A stretch of DNA of 28,126 bases. It comes from Candidatus Marinamargulisbacteria bacterium SCGC AAA071-K20 (GTDB lineage: Bacteria > Margulisbacteria > Marinamargulisbacteria > GCA-2716485 > AAA071-K20). A program made the translations under genes and the position numbers. Positions 1-8,205 of this stretch are shown here, one piece after another; within the stretch, counting starts at the first letter, position 1, and the number at the start of each line of letters is the position of its first letter. Location of the stretch: NCBI GenBank assembly GCA_003265975.1, contig QFBU01000014.1:1-28126 (forward strand). Reading direction: 5' to 3'. The notes below the pieces were generated by a model. The model did no database searches and was not told where the DNA came from. It saw only the letters and a program-made list of their open reading frames with translations.

Positions 1-507
1 GTAATAGTGTTTAGTTGCAAAGTAACTTAGTAGCCATTTATTGTCAGATTGAGACTCTTCTAAATTAACAATCATTTGAGCTTTAAGTAGATCAAAATCT
101 TTTTTAGAAAAACTTGGGTGGAGAATCATGTCCGAAAATATGTGTATCATAGTCTGTTTCACGCTCGTTAAGCAGGTCATGCTTGCATGAATATACGTAT
201 AACCCACACTCGCCCCAATACTTGCTCCATTTATATCTACAGTTTCAGAAAAATCTGATGAAGGAAAATCTCTTGTCCCTTTAGTAAGAAGGCCGGCAAG
301 TAACAGTGATGTGCCGACTTTAACATCTTCATTGGTTCCAGAGTTAATTAAAAGGTTCATCAGTAATATAGGTTGATAGTCATCTTCAATCAAAATAACT
401 CTTAATCCATTAGTAAGTGTAAAGTCGTAGGTCTTTGGAACGATTAATTCTTGAGAAAACAAGGTAGACGTAATAAAAATTAATATTAATGAAAGTCTAA
501 AAAACAT
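1..507 (-). CDS. M16-family protein lacking the zinc motif (3' end outside window)
   Basis: Translating the minus strand from ATG at 507 gives 169 codons open to the window edge. The N-terminus is a hydrophobic signal peptide (MFFRLSLILIFITSTLFSQE). The M16 N-terminal signature follows ('DFTLTNGLRVILIEDD', then 'INSGTNEDVKVGTSLLLAGL'). Where an active M16 peptidase has HxxEH, this protein reads LLLAG, so the zinc ligands are missing. The start codon overlaps the TAA stop of the upstream M16 gene (TAATG), so the two are translationally coupled. Known family pattern: many bacteria encode paired M16B proteins in which one subunit is catalytic and the other is an inactive partner. Inference: this is the inactive, probably periplasmic, partner. 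The C-terminal half is not visible, so total length cannot be judged. Confidence 0.85.
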   Translation of the reverse strand, partial: MFFRLSLILIFITSTLFSQELIVPKTYDFTLTNGLRVILIEDDYQPILLMNLLINSGTNEDVKVGTSLLLAGLLTKGTRDFPSSDFSETVDINGASIGASVGYTYIHASMTCLTSVKQTMIHIFSDMILHPSFSKKDFDLLKAQMIVNLEESQSDNKWLLSYFATKHYY

Positions 508-1817
508 TACTTTTTCTCCTTAAGTTCAGGCACAAAGTGAATAGTAGTAGAGTTGCTTTTAATTAAAAAGGTAGACGCTACTCTCTTTATGTCTTTTTGA
601 GTAATAGACTCATAAATTTCTAGTTCTTTTAAATAGGCATCAGGTTTTCCTGAGTATAAATAAGCTCTACCTATTCCATCAGCTAAGCTAGATGACGAAT
701 AACGATCGAACGTTTTTGATGTTAATAACTTGTTTTTAATTTTTTTAAATTCAGTTTCAGTTAAACCTCTTTTTTTAATTGATTTAAATTCTTTCCAAAG
801 GCTACGTTGAATCTTTTTTGAGAGCTCTGGTTTATGTGAAGCGCCTATCATCATCAATGATGACCCTTTATTTATTAAGACATAGTCAAATACTCCAAGC
901 GCTAGCTGTTTGTCCTTAACTAAATTTTTGTACAGTCTTGAACTTTCAGAGTTAGCTAACGCAAATCCAATCATTTCTAAAGTGGCAAGATCTTTAACAT
1001 TATGAGCGGGCGGTACATGAAATGAAACCGTGGTCATCTCTGTAGGGAATTCTGTAGCAATTGTGGCTTCAACCTTACCTTTTGGTCTCTTATAAAGCGA
1101 GAATGGGGGTTTAACAAGTTTTCTTCGAGGAATTAGTGAAAAATAGGTATTAATTTGTTCAACAAGTTTTGGAGTATTAAAGTCACCAACAATTACTAAT
1201 ATTGCATTTCCTGGTGAATAATAATTACTATAAAAGGCATTACATTCTTCAACAGAAAGTGCCGAAATATCATCTAATTTCCCTATCGCACCATACTTGT
1301 AATTATAATTAGGGTAATAAATCTTTCTGGCTTCTAAAAACATTTTTCCTTGAGGATTATTTTCGTAGCGCCATCTATATTCTTCTTTAACAACTTCTCG
1401 TTCTTTATCTAGTATCTCTTTGTTTACAATTAGGTGCTGCATTCTATCGGCTTCTAAAAACAGAGCCAGCTCTAACTCAACTGAAGGGAGTTTTTGATGA
1501 TATACAGTCAAGTCATCACTAGTGTAAGCATTAGACGTACCCCCAATTCTTTGGATTTTCTGGGAATGCTCTTCGTCTCCAACATTTTTTGAACCTCTAA
1601 ACATCATATGTTCAAATAAGTGAGACAGTCCTTTTTCTCCGTCCTTTTCAAAAACGCTACCAACATTATAAAACACACGGACATCCACTACCGGTGCATT
1701 ATGTTTTTCTAAGAGAATAACTCTTAGTCCATTTTCAAGAACGAAGAAATCTAATGACTTGGAAAAAAGACAAGTAGTCAATAAGAAGAAAACAATTAGT
1801 TTAATGAGTATTTGCAT
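507..1817 (-). CDS. M16 zinc peptidase, exported
   Basis: This 436-residue protein has a Sec-type signal peptide at residues 1 to about 20 (hydrophobic run ending LFSKS). The inverted zinc motif HLFEH lies at residues 66-70, and the third ligand is probably a Glu in EREVVKEE about 75 residues later (near 145). The 'GGTSNAYTSDDLTVYHQ' stretch near residue 92 is typical of M16 N-terminal domains. The C-terminal M16 domain ('ILVIVGDFNTPKLVEQI' onward) is present, and the length fits M16B proteins. Expected role: a periplasmic or membrane-associated metallopeptidase that degrades peptides or unfolded proteins. It is the first gene of a two-gene operon with the zinc-less partner at 1-507. The start ATG has no Shine-Dalgarno site and lies shortly after a plausible promoter. 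The substrate is unknown. Confidence 0.93.
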   Translation of the reverse strand: MQILIKLIVFFLLTTCLFSKSLDFFVLENGLRVILLEKHNAPVVDVRVFYNVGSVFEKDGEKGLSHLFEHMMFRGSKNVGDEEHSQKIQRIGGTSNAYTSDDLTVYHQKLPSVELELALFLEADRMQHLIVNKEILDKEREVVKEEYRWRYENNPQGKMFLEARKIYYPNYNYKYGAIGKLDDISALSVEECNAFYSNYYSPGNAILVIVGDFNTPKLVEQINTYFSLIPRRKLVKPPFSLYKRPKGKVEATIATEFPTEMTTVSFHVPPAHNVKDLATLEMIGFALANSESSRLYKNLVKDKQLALGVFDYVLINKGSSLMMIGASHKPELSKKIQRSLWKEFKSIKKRGLTETEFKKIKNKLLTSKTFDRYSSSSLADGIGRAYLYSGKPDAYLKELEIYESITQKDIKRVASTFLIKSNSTTIHFVPELKEKK

Positions 1818-1837
1818 ACTGATTAGTCTACCAATAA

Positions 1838-1865
1838 TTTATATAAAAATCTAAAAAGGTCTCAA
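1838..1865 (-). promoter_or_regulatory. Promoter for the M16 operon
   Basis: Read on the minus strand, TTGAGA (1865-1860) is followed by a 16-nt spacer and TATAAA (1843-1838). Both hexamers match the sigma70 consensus at 5 of 6 positions. The predicted transcription start leaves a leader of about 14 nt before the ATG at 1817, with no Shine-Dalgarno sequence. Prediction from sequence only. Confidence 0.5.
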
Positions 1866-2004
1866 TTGCATAAAATCAGACTGAATAACAATCCAGCTCG
1901 ATATAGTTGTGCGTTTCTTTACGATTAAATGATTTCGCGTAGCAGGGTCTAATAGATAATAATTTATAAGACTTAGGTGTATATAGAGGAAATGAAGGTT
2001 TATT

Positions 2005-2018
2005 GTTGCCGAAGCAAC
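2005..2018 (-). other. Short hairpin with C(UUCG)G tetraloop
   Basis: On the minus strand GTTGC-TTCG-GCAAC forms a 5-bp stem closed by the very stable C(UUCG)G tetraloop. It lies in the 276-bp gap between the divergent M16 operon and the gene at 2094. No T-run follows, so it is not a classical terminator. Nothing else recognisable is in this gap. The role is unknown and the hairpin could be fortuitous. Confidence 0.25.
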
Positions 2019-2093
2019 CTTAGGAGAATGGCGTATCTGAGAAGAATTCAAATTCTTTTAACATAAGAATTTAAATGCTAGAATTTCTGTTAA

Positions 2094-2765
2094 ATGTGGT
2101 TAAAACTTAAGATTTCTCTACTACTAGTAATTTGCTTTACTATTGCAAACGTTGCGTCTACTCAAACTTTATTCAATAAAACTGGAGACTTTGAGTATTA
2201 TTTCGATGTTAAAACAACAAGAATTGCAAAAGACAAAATAGTAAAAACAATTAAAGCTCCCCATAAAAGTGAAAAATTCACGCTCTCCTTCGACAGCTCT
2301 ACTCTAAAATGGGAGCTAAAAAACAGACGTGCAAGTTCTGATATTATAGTTGAAAGAAAGCAAAATAAGCTCATTTTATCAGGCCAAATTGGATCAACCC
2401 TTTTTAAACGAAAAGTAGAGTATATAGACAATTACCCTTGGTTTCAGTCCTTAGAAGCTGGCGCAGGTGAATTTTTACGATCCAAAAAAACTAGCCAGAT
2501 ATTTTGGTCACTCAACTCTGAAACGCTATCACTTCATCAGATGGAGTTTAATGATAAAGAACGTGTTGTTATATCTGTTGATGGAAAAGAACTTGAAGCA
2601 GTAAAAATCAGAATGACTTTTCCTGGATGGCGTTCAATGTTTTGGTCAACTTACTTTTGGTACAGCTTTTCTGATAATAAGTTTATTAGATACGAAGGAA
2701 GAAATGGGCCCCCTGGAACAAAGAACACGACAATAACTATTGTGAATAAAAAGCACAATAATTAG
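2094..2765 (+). CDS. Exported protein of unknown function
   Basis: This 223-residue protein starts with a clear signal peptide (KLKISLLLVICFTIANVAS, cleavage probably near residue 22-24). The mature part is rich in alternating polar and hydrophobic residues, consistent with a beta-sheet fold in the periplasm or outer membrane. A distinctive patch 'FPGWRSMFWSTYFWYSF' followed by 'IRYEGRNGPPGT' lies near residues 175-210. That aromatic and GPPGT patch is reminiscent of DUF3108-like periplasmic proteins, but I cannot confirm the family. There is no lipobox cysteine. The gene stands alone between the divergent M16 operon and the gene at 2949. No Shine-Dalgarno site is visible; a TAGAAT element at 2079-2084 ends 9 nt before the start and could be a -10 box. 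Confidence 0.75.
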   Translation: MWLKLKISLLLVICFTIANVASTQTLFNKTGDFEYYFDVKTTRIAKDKIVKTIKAPHKSEKFTLSFDSSTLKWELKNRRASSDIIVERKQNKLILSGQIGSTLFKRKVEYIDNYPWFQSLEAGAGEFLRSKKTSQIFWSLNSETLSLHQMEFNDKERVVISVDGKELEAVKIRMTFPGWRSMFWSTYFWYSFSDNKFIRYEGRNGPPGTKNTTITIVNKKHNN

Positions 2766-2908
2766 TAAATATTGGATATATTTATTATGTATTCGACAAA
2801 GGTGTAAATATAAAGAATTATTGACAAAAAACTTATAAATAGTATGTATTCTCCTAAGTAAACATCTACAAAGTATATTAATAAATAAAAAAGGTAGATA
2901 TTTAATTA

Positions 2909-2937
2909 TTGTCATAATAATTAAAAATATATATAAT
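2909..2937 (+). promoter_or_regulatory. Strong promoter for the 2949 gene (and queF)
   Basis: TTGTCA (2909-2914), a 17-nt spacer and a perfect TATAAT (2932-2937) match the sigma70 consensus at 11 of 12 positions. The predicted start of transcription is near 2944, only about 5 nt before the ATG at 2949, so the mRNA would be nearly leaderless. A second possible upstream promoter has a perfect TTGACA at 2821-2826 with a weak TATGTA at 2843-2848, which would give a leader of about 95 nt. Confidence 0.6.
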
Positions 2938-2948
2938 AAAATTCAAAA

Positions 2949-4832
2949 ATGAACAAAAAAACAATTGGATATTATCGAAATAAAGGAAAAATAGAGGCTC
3001 AGTATTCTGAAAGCTCTCAATTTTATGATGAAGACAAGAAAAAAACATATACGGCTACATTTGTTCCGCTAGAACTTATTCAGGACACGACTTCAGACGA
3101 GTGGAGCTTCAGTGAAAGTCCATCATCAAATTCTACAGATTTAAAAGATTTATTAAATAAAAAAACATTATTCATAAGCTCAGAAACAGAAAAATCTCCT
3201 TATTATGTTTTTATGTATGTACAAAACGATGCCCCTAGTATGTCTAGGGGAGGAGTGCTCGTTAAAAAAGTAGCCGAAAAATTCATCCCTTTAACTGAAA
3301 CAATAGAAAATAATGAGTATTTAGTAGAGATAAAAGGGTGTGGCTGCCCTGAAGGTGGATTTCCAAATGTTCATTTTAGAGTTCAAGCAGGAACAGCAAC
3401 TGGCTATCATTTAAGAATAACTGGTGGCTTGTCACAAGACGGAGCTGAAGCTGAAATTGAAAACTTAAAACTTTCCCAAACAGGTCGCAAAGAACATAAG
3501 TCGTTTATCCAAGTGAGACCCTTAGCTTATAAAACTTTCATCATAGACAAAGAAAATTCATCACAAGACATGGCTCAAGTAATTAGACTAGTTCCTTCAA
3601 CTTTCCGGTATAGTTTTTCTCAAAATGAAGCAATTGACAATTTACTTCCAAAAAGTGATGAAATATATATGTCAAATCTCGGGAGAGAGACAGCCTTATT
3701 ACTTTCTAGCGACGAATTACAAGTACACAATAATATCAATCCAAACAACTTATTGTATGTTTCTGATGAAACTTATGTTTTAACAGACTACGAAGAATGT
3801 CCTCCTGTTAATCAATACCACTGTAATTTAGATATACCAAATACATTTATACCTCCATCATTATGGGCCTATTCTGAAAACGCGCAGGGCGCATTTATAT
3901 CTAGTTTTGAAAATATAAATGTTAGGTTCAAAACATTGATTTCAAAGAAGCGAATCATGAGACTCCAGTATTTGAATGATGTATTTTTAAGAGACATAAT
4001 TTATGTAGATACTTACAAAACCCGCCTTAAAAAAGCCAAAAAGAATGAGTCTTTAAAAGATAACCTTCATTTTATTAAATCTTTTATGCCTAAAAACTAT
4101 TTTGAAGGTGACGTAGACAAATGGATAAAAACAAGATTTATTTCAGATCTAGAAATAAAAAAACAATTAAATGAGTTTTATATTACTTTCACTAGAGAAC
4201 ATGGGTTTGAGAATACAAAATCATGTTGGAATCAAACTCAAACTGACAAACTGCTTAAAGAATCTTTTGAGAAAGAAATTAAATCTATAGAAAAAGGTAT
4301 TCGCCAATTATGGGCAGCTTCTACAGACTATAGTCCTGAGTGGATCAATAATTACGTTTCATATGACAGGTTAATTACATTGTATTATGACGTACCAGAT
4401 ACTCATTCAGAGCTCAAAAATCAGTATCGACAAATTAAATCGATTTTAAGAGAAGCAAAGGCCTATTTTGAAAACAAGTCTTTTCAAATCTGTAGGGGTT
4501 GTCTATCATTTGATTGGAAAAAAAGAAGAGATGCTCAATTTGGACACTTCATAAGCTTAGTTTTTCCATTTGCACCATTTTTACTTGTATATTTTTATAA
4601 CGAACGTGAAATGTTATTAAATGTTCTTAAGAAACAGCAACATCTAAGCAAAAAAGAAAATGAAATCTTAGAAGCAAGTATTAAAAATGTCAGAGAAAAA
4701 TTTATTCTTCTAAAAACGAAACCAGAGTATTTTTATAATTTGCTGATAAAGGGAGAGAGTGAATTTATAAAAGCTGTTCAACTTCCCTATATGAGTGGAA
4801 TCAAATCTGCCAAAAAAGCCGTAATAGCTTAG
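2949..4832 (+). CDS. Large protein of unknown function upstream of queF
   Basis: I do not recognise this 627-residue protein. It has no signal peptide and is rich in Lys and Glu, so it is probably cytoplasmic. Visible landmarks are a glycine- and cysteine-rich motif 'IKGCGCPEGGFPN' near residues 128-140, followed by 'GYHLRITGGLSQDGAEAEI', which looks like a conserved ligand- or phosphate-binding segment. There is a second cysteine pair CRGC near residue 514. A hydrophobic stretch 'FGHFISLVFPFAPFLLVYFY' near residues 530-550 could be one membrane segment or a buried helix. The last 80 residues are helical and charged. queF follows 14 nt downstream and probably shares the transcript. This could hint at a link to tRNA modification, but co-transcription is the only evidence. 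The start is supported by the promoter at 2909-2937. Confidence 0.8.
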   Translation: MNKKTIGYYRNKGKIEAQYSESSQFYDEDKKKTYTATFVPLELIQDTTSDEWSFSESPSSNSTDLKDLLNKKTLFISSETEKSPYYVFMYVQNDAPSMSRGGVLVKKVAEKFIPLTETIENNEYLVEIKGCGCPEGGFPNVHFRVQAGTATGYHLRITGGLSQDGAEAEIENLKLSQTGRKEHKSFIQVRPLAYKTFIIDKENSSQDMAQVIRLVPSTFRYSFSQNEAIDNLLPKSDEIYMSNLGRETALLLSSDELQVHNNINPNNLLYVSDETYVLTDYEECPPVNQYHCNLDIPNTFIPPSLWAYSENAQGAFISSFENINVRFKTLISKKRIMRLQYLNDVFLRDIIYVDTYKTRLKKAKKNESLKDNLHFIKSFMPKNYFEGDVDKWIKTRFISDLEIKKQLNEFYITFTREHGFENTKSCWNQTQTDKLLKESFEKEIKSIEKGIRQLWAASTDYSPEWINNYVSYDRLITLYYDVPDTHSELKNQYRQIKSILREAKAYFENKSFQICRGCLSFDWKKRRDAQFGHFISLVFPFAPFLLVYFYNEREMLLNVLKKQQHLSKKENEILEASIKNVREKFILLKTKPEYFYNLLIKGESEFIKAVQLPYMSGIKSAKKAVIA

Positions 4833-4846
4833 TTCAAAGCCTTTAA

Positions 4847-5653
4847 ATGGAAGAAAAAGTTACTCTTGGTAAGCCGATAATTTACCCAAATACCTATAAC
4901 AAAAACTATCTCGAGAAAATTTCAAGAGAAAGTTACAGAAACTCAATATCTATTGATCATCTTTCTCCATATGGTTTTGATGCATGGAATATTTATGAGT
5001 TTTCTTGTTTAACTAACAAAAATACTCCTATGGTTGCTGTTGGACAACTCATAATTCCTTCCAGCTCAAACTATATAGTTGAGTCAAAATCTCTTAAATA
5101 TTATTTGAACTCCTTCAATATGGCCTCTTTTGAGTCACTAAATCAAGTACAGAGCGTCATTTTAGTTGATTTAGAGCAGTTATTAGATGTTAAGTGCTCT
5201 ATTAAGCTTAATCCTCCCTCGGATTGGAAAATGGCGCTTTCTGAGCCAAATGGCATATGCCTTGATAGTTCTAATTCTAACAGCGATAGTAGACCAGTCC
5301 CTGAACTTATTACGTCAAAATCTAGCATATCTATACAAGAACAATTCTACAGCCATCATTTTCGGTCACTTTGTCCTGTAACAGGACAACCTGATTGGGC
5401 TAGTATCGTTATTGACTTTGAAGGTCCCACTCCTGACTTAGACTCACTTTATACTTATATTACTTCTTTTCGTGAACACAAGGGATTTCACGAACAATGT
5501 GTTGAAAAGATGTATAACGACATTAAGCTGGCTTTAAATCCCAAAAAATGTATAATTTATGCCTATTTTCTTCGTAGGGGAGGAATAGATATTGTGCCTG
5601 TAAGAGGATCTGAAAAAATAATTTTTGAGCCTAAAAGAACCTATAGACAGTAA
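4847..5653 (+). CDS. queF: 7-cyano-7-deazaguanine reductase QueF (long form)
   Basis: QueF reduces the nitrile of preQ0 to the aminomethyl group of preQ1 with NADPH, a late step in queuosine synthesis for tRNA wobble position 34. At 268 residues this is the two-domain, E. coli-like long form. The substrate-binding 'IVESKSLKYYLNSFN' lies at residues 77-91 (Glu79). The catalytic cysteine is in 'SLCPVTGQPDW' (Cys176, with Asp183). 'FHEQCVE' with His215-Glu216 and 'RRGGIDI' near residue 243 complete the active-site signatures. All key residues of the family are in place. The central linker (residues 130-165) is Ser-rich and divergent. The gene lies 14 nt behind the unknown 627-residue protein, with no Shine-Dalgarno site. 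No other queuosine gene is in the window. Confidence 0.96.
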   Translation: MEEKVTLGKPIIYPNTYNKNYLEKISRESYRNSISIDHLSPYGFDAWNIYEFSCLTNKNTPMVAVGQLIIPSSSNYIVESKSLKYYLNSFNMASFESLNQVQSVILVDLEQLLDVKCSIKLNPPSDWKMALSEPNGICLDSSNSNSDSRPVPELITSKSSISIQEQFYSHHFRSLCPVTGQPDWASIVIDFEGPTPDLDSLYTYITSFREHKGFHEQCVEKMYNDIKLALNPKKCIIYAYFLRRGGIDIVPVRGSEKIIFEPKRTYRQ

Positions 5654-5657
5654 CTTG

Positions 5658-5681
5658 GTGAAATTTTTCTGATAATTTCAC
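5658..5681. promoter_or_regulatory. Inverted repeat after queF
   Basis: GTGAAATT (5658-5665) and AATTTCAC (5674-5681) form a perfect 8-bp inverted repeat around an 8-nt centre. It starts 4 nt after the queF stop and lies about 30 nt before the small ORF at 5709. No T-run follows, so it resembles an operator for a dimeric regulator as much as a weak terminator. Function is not determinable from sequence. Confidence 0.35.
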
Positions 5682-5708
5682 GATAACTATATAGAAGGCA
5701 GGGGAAAA

Positions 5709-5888
5709 ATGAGAAACTTAAAACTTACAAACGGGCAAGGAACAAAACAGATAATAGGAAAGCTTTTAATCCTAAGTATAATCGCGGTAAGAATGGTTTT
5801 CTTAACAACTCCCGACTTCAATGAATTTAATATCGTTCGAAAATCAAATTCAGCTAAACATAAAATTGTAAAAACAATTAATAATTAA
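5709..5888 (+). CDS. Possible 59-residue membrane protein
   Basis: ATG at 5709 opens a 59-codon frame ending in TAA at 5886-5888. A good Shine-Dalgarno sequence (CAGGGGAAAA) precedes it, and this is the main reason to call it. The product has a basic, polar N-terminus, one hydrophobic segment ('IIGKLLILSIIAVRMVFL', residues 15-32) and a basic tail, which fits a single-pass small membrane protein. ClpS, the adaptor often encoded next to clpA, has a quite different sequence, so this is not clpS. It occupies most of the 314-bp gap between queF and clpA. The rest of the gap shows only the inverted repeat at 5658-5681 and A/T-rich sequence. I recognise no family. Confidence 0.4.
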   Translation: MRNLKLTNGQGTKQIIGKLLILSIIAVRMVFLTTPDFNEFNIVRKSNSAKHKIVKTINN

Positions 5889-5967
5889 TCATCACATCCA
5901 CTTAAACTACTTCAAAAAGTTATAAATTCAATTCCAATACAAAATATGGTAAAACTGTTTCATTAAC

Positions 5968-8205
5968 ATGAATACAAACGACGAATTAGAATTTATATTA
6001 GAAAGATCATTTGCAGAAGCCTCCAAGTATAAAAAGCAATACGTTACTTCTGAACATATATTAGTCGTGCTCCTATCTATTAACTCCATTAAAACAATAC
6101 TAGTCAATTATAAAATTGACTCCAAAAAACTGCAGAATGAACTAAAAGTATTTATTGAACATCGAGTTCAAACACATCAAAACCCAAGCTTAACCAGAGA
6201 TCCAGAACTAAGCCTGGGGGTTAAAATGGTATTAAGCTATGCCTCAACAAAGGCAAAAGAAACCAGTCTCAAACAAATAAAAGCTCATCATATCCTCTTA
6301 TCATTATTTAGAGACAAACACTCTCACGCCATTTACTTTCTTTCCAAATATGGAATTAAACAAAATACTCTAGAACAAGATATTAACAACTTAGACTCAC
6401 AGATAATAACTTCTAACGACGAAGACCCTATTCATAAATATTGTGACAATTTAAGCGAAAAAGCAGCGAGTGGTACACTGGATACGCTTGTAGACAGGCA
6501 AACAGAACTCACACAAATCTTCGAAATATTAAGTCGAAGAAAAAAGAACAATCCTCTTCTTATAGGTGATCCGGGAGTAGGGAAGTCGGCTATTATTGAA
6601 GGCTTAGCAACGCTCCTATTAGACAATCAAGTAAATCATCATTTTAAAAACGCTACAGTTCTGTCTTTAAATATCTCGTCATTAATAGCAGGAACCAAAT
6701 ATAGAGGTGAGTTTGAAGAGCGTCTTGATCTATTAATTAAGAGTATAAAAACAAAGAAAAACATTGTTTTGGTACTTGAGGATATTCATAATTTAATTGG
6801 AGCTGGTGCTATTTCGGCAGGGTCTATGGACGCGTCGGGTTTATTAAAACCATTTTTGTCTTCAGGCGAAATAAAATGTATTGGAACCACCACCTACAAA
6901 GACTTTAAACAAGTTTTAGAGAAAGAACCTACCTTTACAAGACGATTTAATAAAATTGATATAGAAGAGTTAAGTACAAAACAAACATTAAGGGTTCTTG
7001 AAAATAGCAAACATTATTACGAAGACTTTCATGGCGTTCGCTATTCTTTACCTATACTTGAAGCAATCATCACTTTGAGCGATCGTTTTTTAACCTCAAG
7101 ACGATTTCCCGACAAAGCCATCGACCTATTGGACAGTGTCGGGGCAAAAGTATCGCTTAATAAAGATGATAAAAAAATTAAAGATGTTGAGATTTCAGAT
7201 GTAGAAGACATGCTTGGTAAACGGGTAAATCTTCCAAACTCAGTAGTTAAATTAGAAGATAAAGAGCTTTTATTGAATTTAGAACCTAATCTCAAATCAC
7301 AATTATTCGGGCAAGACGAGGCCATTGAAAAAGTTGTGGAGTCAATAATATTTGCAAAATCAGGCTTGAAAGATCCAAATAAACCTATTGGAACTTTTTT
7401 ATTTGCAGGGCCTACAGGTGTAGGTAAAACTGAGTTCGCAAAACAACTAGCTTCGTTTATGAATATTGATTTTTCAAGATTTGATATGAGTGAATACTCA
7501 GAAAGACATGCTGTTTCAAGGCTTATCGGGTCACCTCCAGGTTATATTGGTTATGAACAAGGTGGATTACTCACCGCTCAAATTGAAAAAACACCACACT
7601 GTGTTATTTTATTCGATGAAATTGAAAAAGCACATCCTGACGTGCATAATATTTTACTTCAAGCCATGGACTATGCCACGCTTACAGACAATAATGGCGA
7701 AAAATCAAACTTAAAGTCAGTCATAATTATTTTAACAAGTAATTCTGGAGCCTATGAACTTTCACAAATACCAATTGGGTTTAAACAAGATCAAAATCAA
7801 TCAAAAAGTTTAAGGGCCATTGAAAAATCTTTTAGCCCTGAATTCAGAAACCGGCTTAATGCAATCATTCAATTTAACAGTCTCACCAAAAACTCCTATC
7901 AAGAAATAATAGAAAAACATTTAGTAGAACTCAAAGAAACTGTTAAAGAGCAGGGCAAAAATATTATTTTTGACGAAAACATTAAATATTACATATTAAC
8001 TAAAGGTGTCGACTCTCAAAACGGGGCACGAAAATTAAAGCAATTTATTGATGATAAAGTTGCAGTTCCTCTTTCTAAAGTATTGTTATTTGCCAGTCTA
8101 AACAACAATCAGACTATTAGGATTAGCTATATTAATAATGAAATTAATGTCGAGCCTGTATTGATTACATCGCCTGTTAAAGCTCACGCCACAGTACAAC
8201 AATAA
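5968..8205 (+). CDS. clpA: ATP-dependent Clp protease ATP-binding subunit ClpA
   Basis: ClpA unfolds substrates and threads them into ClpP. This 745-residue protein has the Clp N domain (residues 1 to about 145), AAA module 1 with Walker A 'GDPGVGKS' (200-207) and AAA module 2 with Walker A 'GPTGVGKT' (481-488) and Walker B 'VILFDEIEKAHP'. A ClpP-docking IGF tripeptide at residues 603-605 and the absence of a ClpB-type middle domain identify it as ClpA rather than ClpB. Unusually, the Walker B of module 1 reads 'VLVLEDIH' (Glu271-Asp272) where ClpA normally has DE, so the acid pair is swapped. The arginine-rich 'FTRRFNKIDI' after module 1 is intact. The stop overlaps the MFS start by 1 nt (TAATG). 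No clpS or clpP is in the window. No Shine-Dalgarno site precedes the ATG. Confidence 0.95.
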   Translation: MNTNDELEFILERSFAEASKYKKQYVTSEHILVVLLSINSIKTILVNYKIDSKKLQNELKVFIEHRVQTHQNPSLTRDPELSLGVKMVLSYASTKAKETSLKQIKAHHILLSLFRDKHSHAIYFLSKYGIKQNTLEQDINNLDSQIITSNDEDPIHKYCDNLSEKAASGTLDTLVDRQTELTQIFEILSRRKKNNPLLIGDPGVGKSAIIEGLATLLLDNQVNHHFKNATVLSLNISSLIAGTKYRGEFEERLDLLIKSIKTKKNIVLVLEDIHNLIGAGAISAGSMDASGLLKPFLSSGEIKCIGTTTYKDFKQVLEKEPTFTRRFNKIDIEELSTKQTLRVLENSKHYYEDFHGVRYSLPILEAIITLSDRFLTSRRFPDKAIDLLDSVGAKVSLNKDDKKIKDVEISDVEDMLGKRVNLPNSVVKLEDKELLLNLEPNLKSQLFGQDEAIEKVVESIIFAKSGLKDPNKPIGTFLFAGPTGVGKTEFAKQLASFMNIDFSRFDMSEYSERHAVSRLIGSPPGYIGYEQGGLLTAQIEKTPHCVILFDEIEKAHPDVHNILLQAMDYATLTDNNGEKSNLKSVIIILTSNSGAYELSQIPIGFKQDQNQSKSLRAIEKSFSPEFRNRLNAIIQFNSLTKNSYQEIIEKHLVELKETVKEQGKNIIFDENIKYYILTKGVDSQNGARKLKQFIDDKVAVPLSKVLLFASLNNNQTIRISYINNEINVEPVLITSPVKAHATVQQ

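Noticed and set aside
1851..2051. 66-residue minus-strand ORF between the M16 operon and the 2094 gene
   Set aside because: It has no family resemblance or ribosome-binding site, has low-complexity composition, and overlaps the predicted M16 promoter.
2646..2915. 89-residue minus-strand ORF over the end of the 2094 gene and its downstream gap
   Set aside because: It is hydrophobic and Ile/Tyr-rich as expected from antisense A/T-rich DNA, and it overlaps a better-supported gene and promoter.
3336..3470. SelO/YdiU-like pseudokinase assignment for the 627-residue protein
   Set aside because: The glycine-rich block recalls nucleotide-binding segments, but the SelO order of motifs is not visible, so no family was assigned.
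5709..5888. clpS adaptor next to clpA
   Set aside because: The translated sequence has a membrane-type hydrophobic segment and none of the ClpS core pattern.
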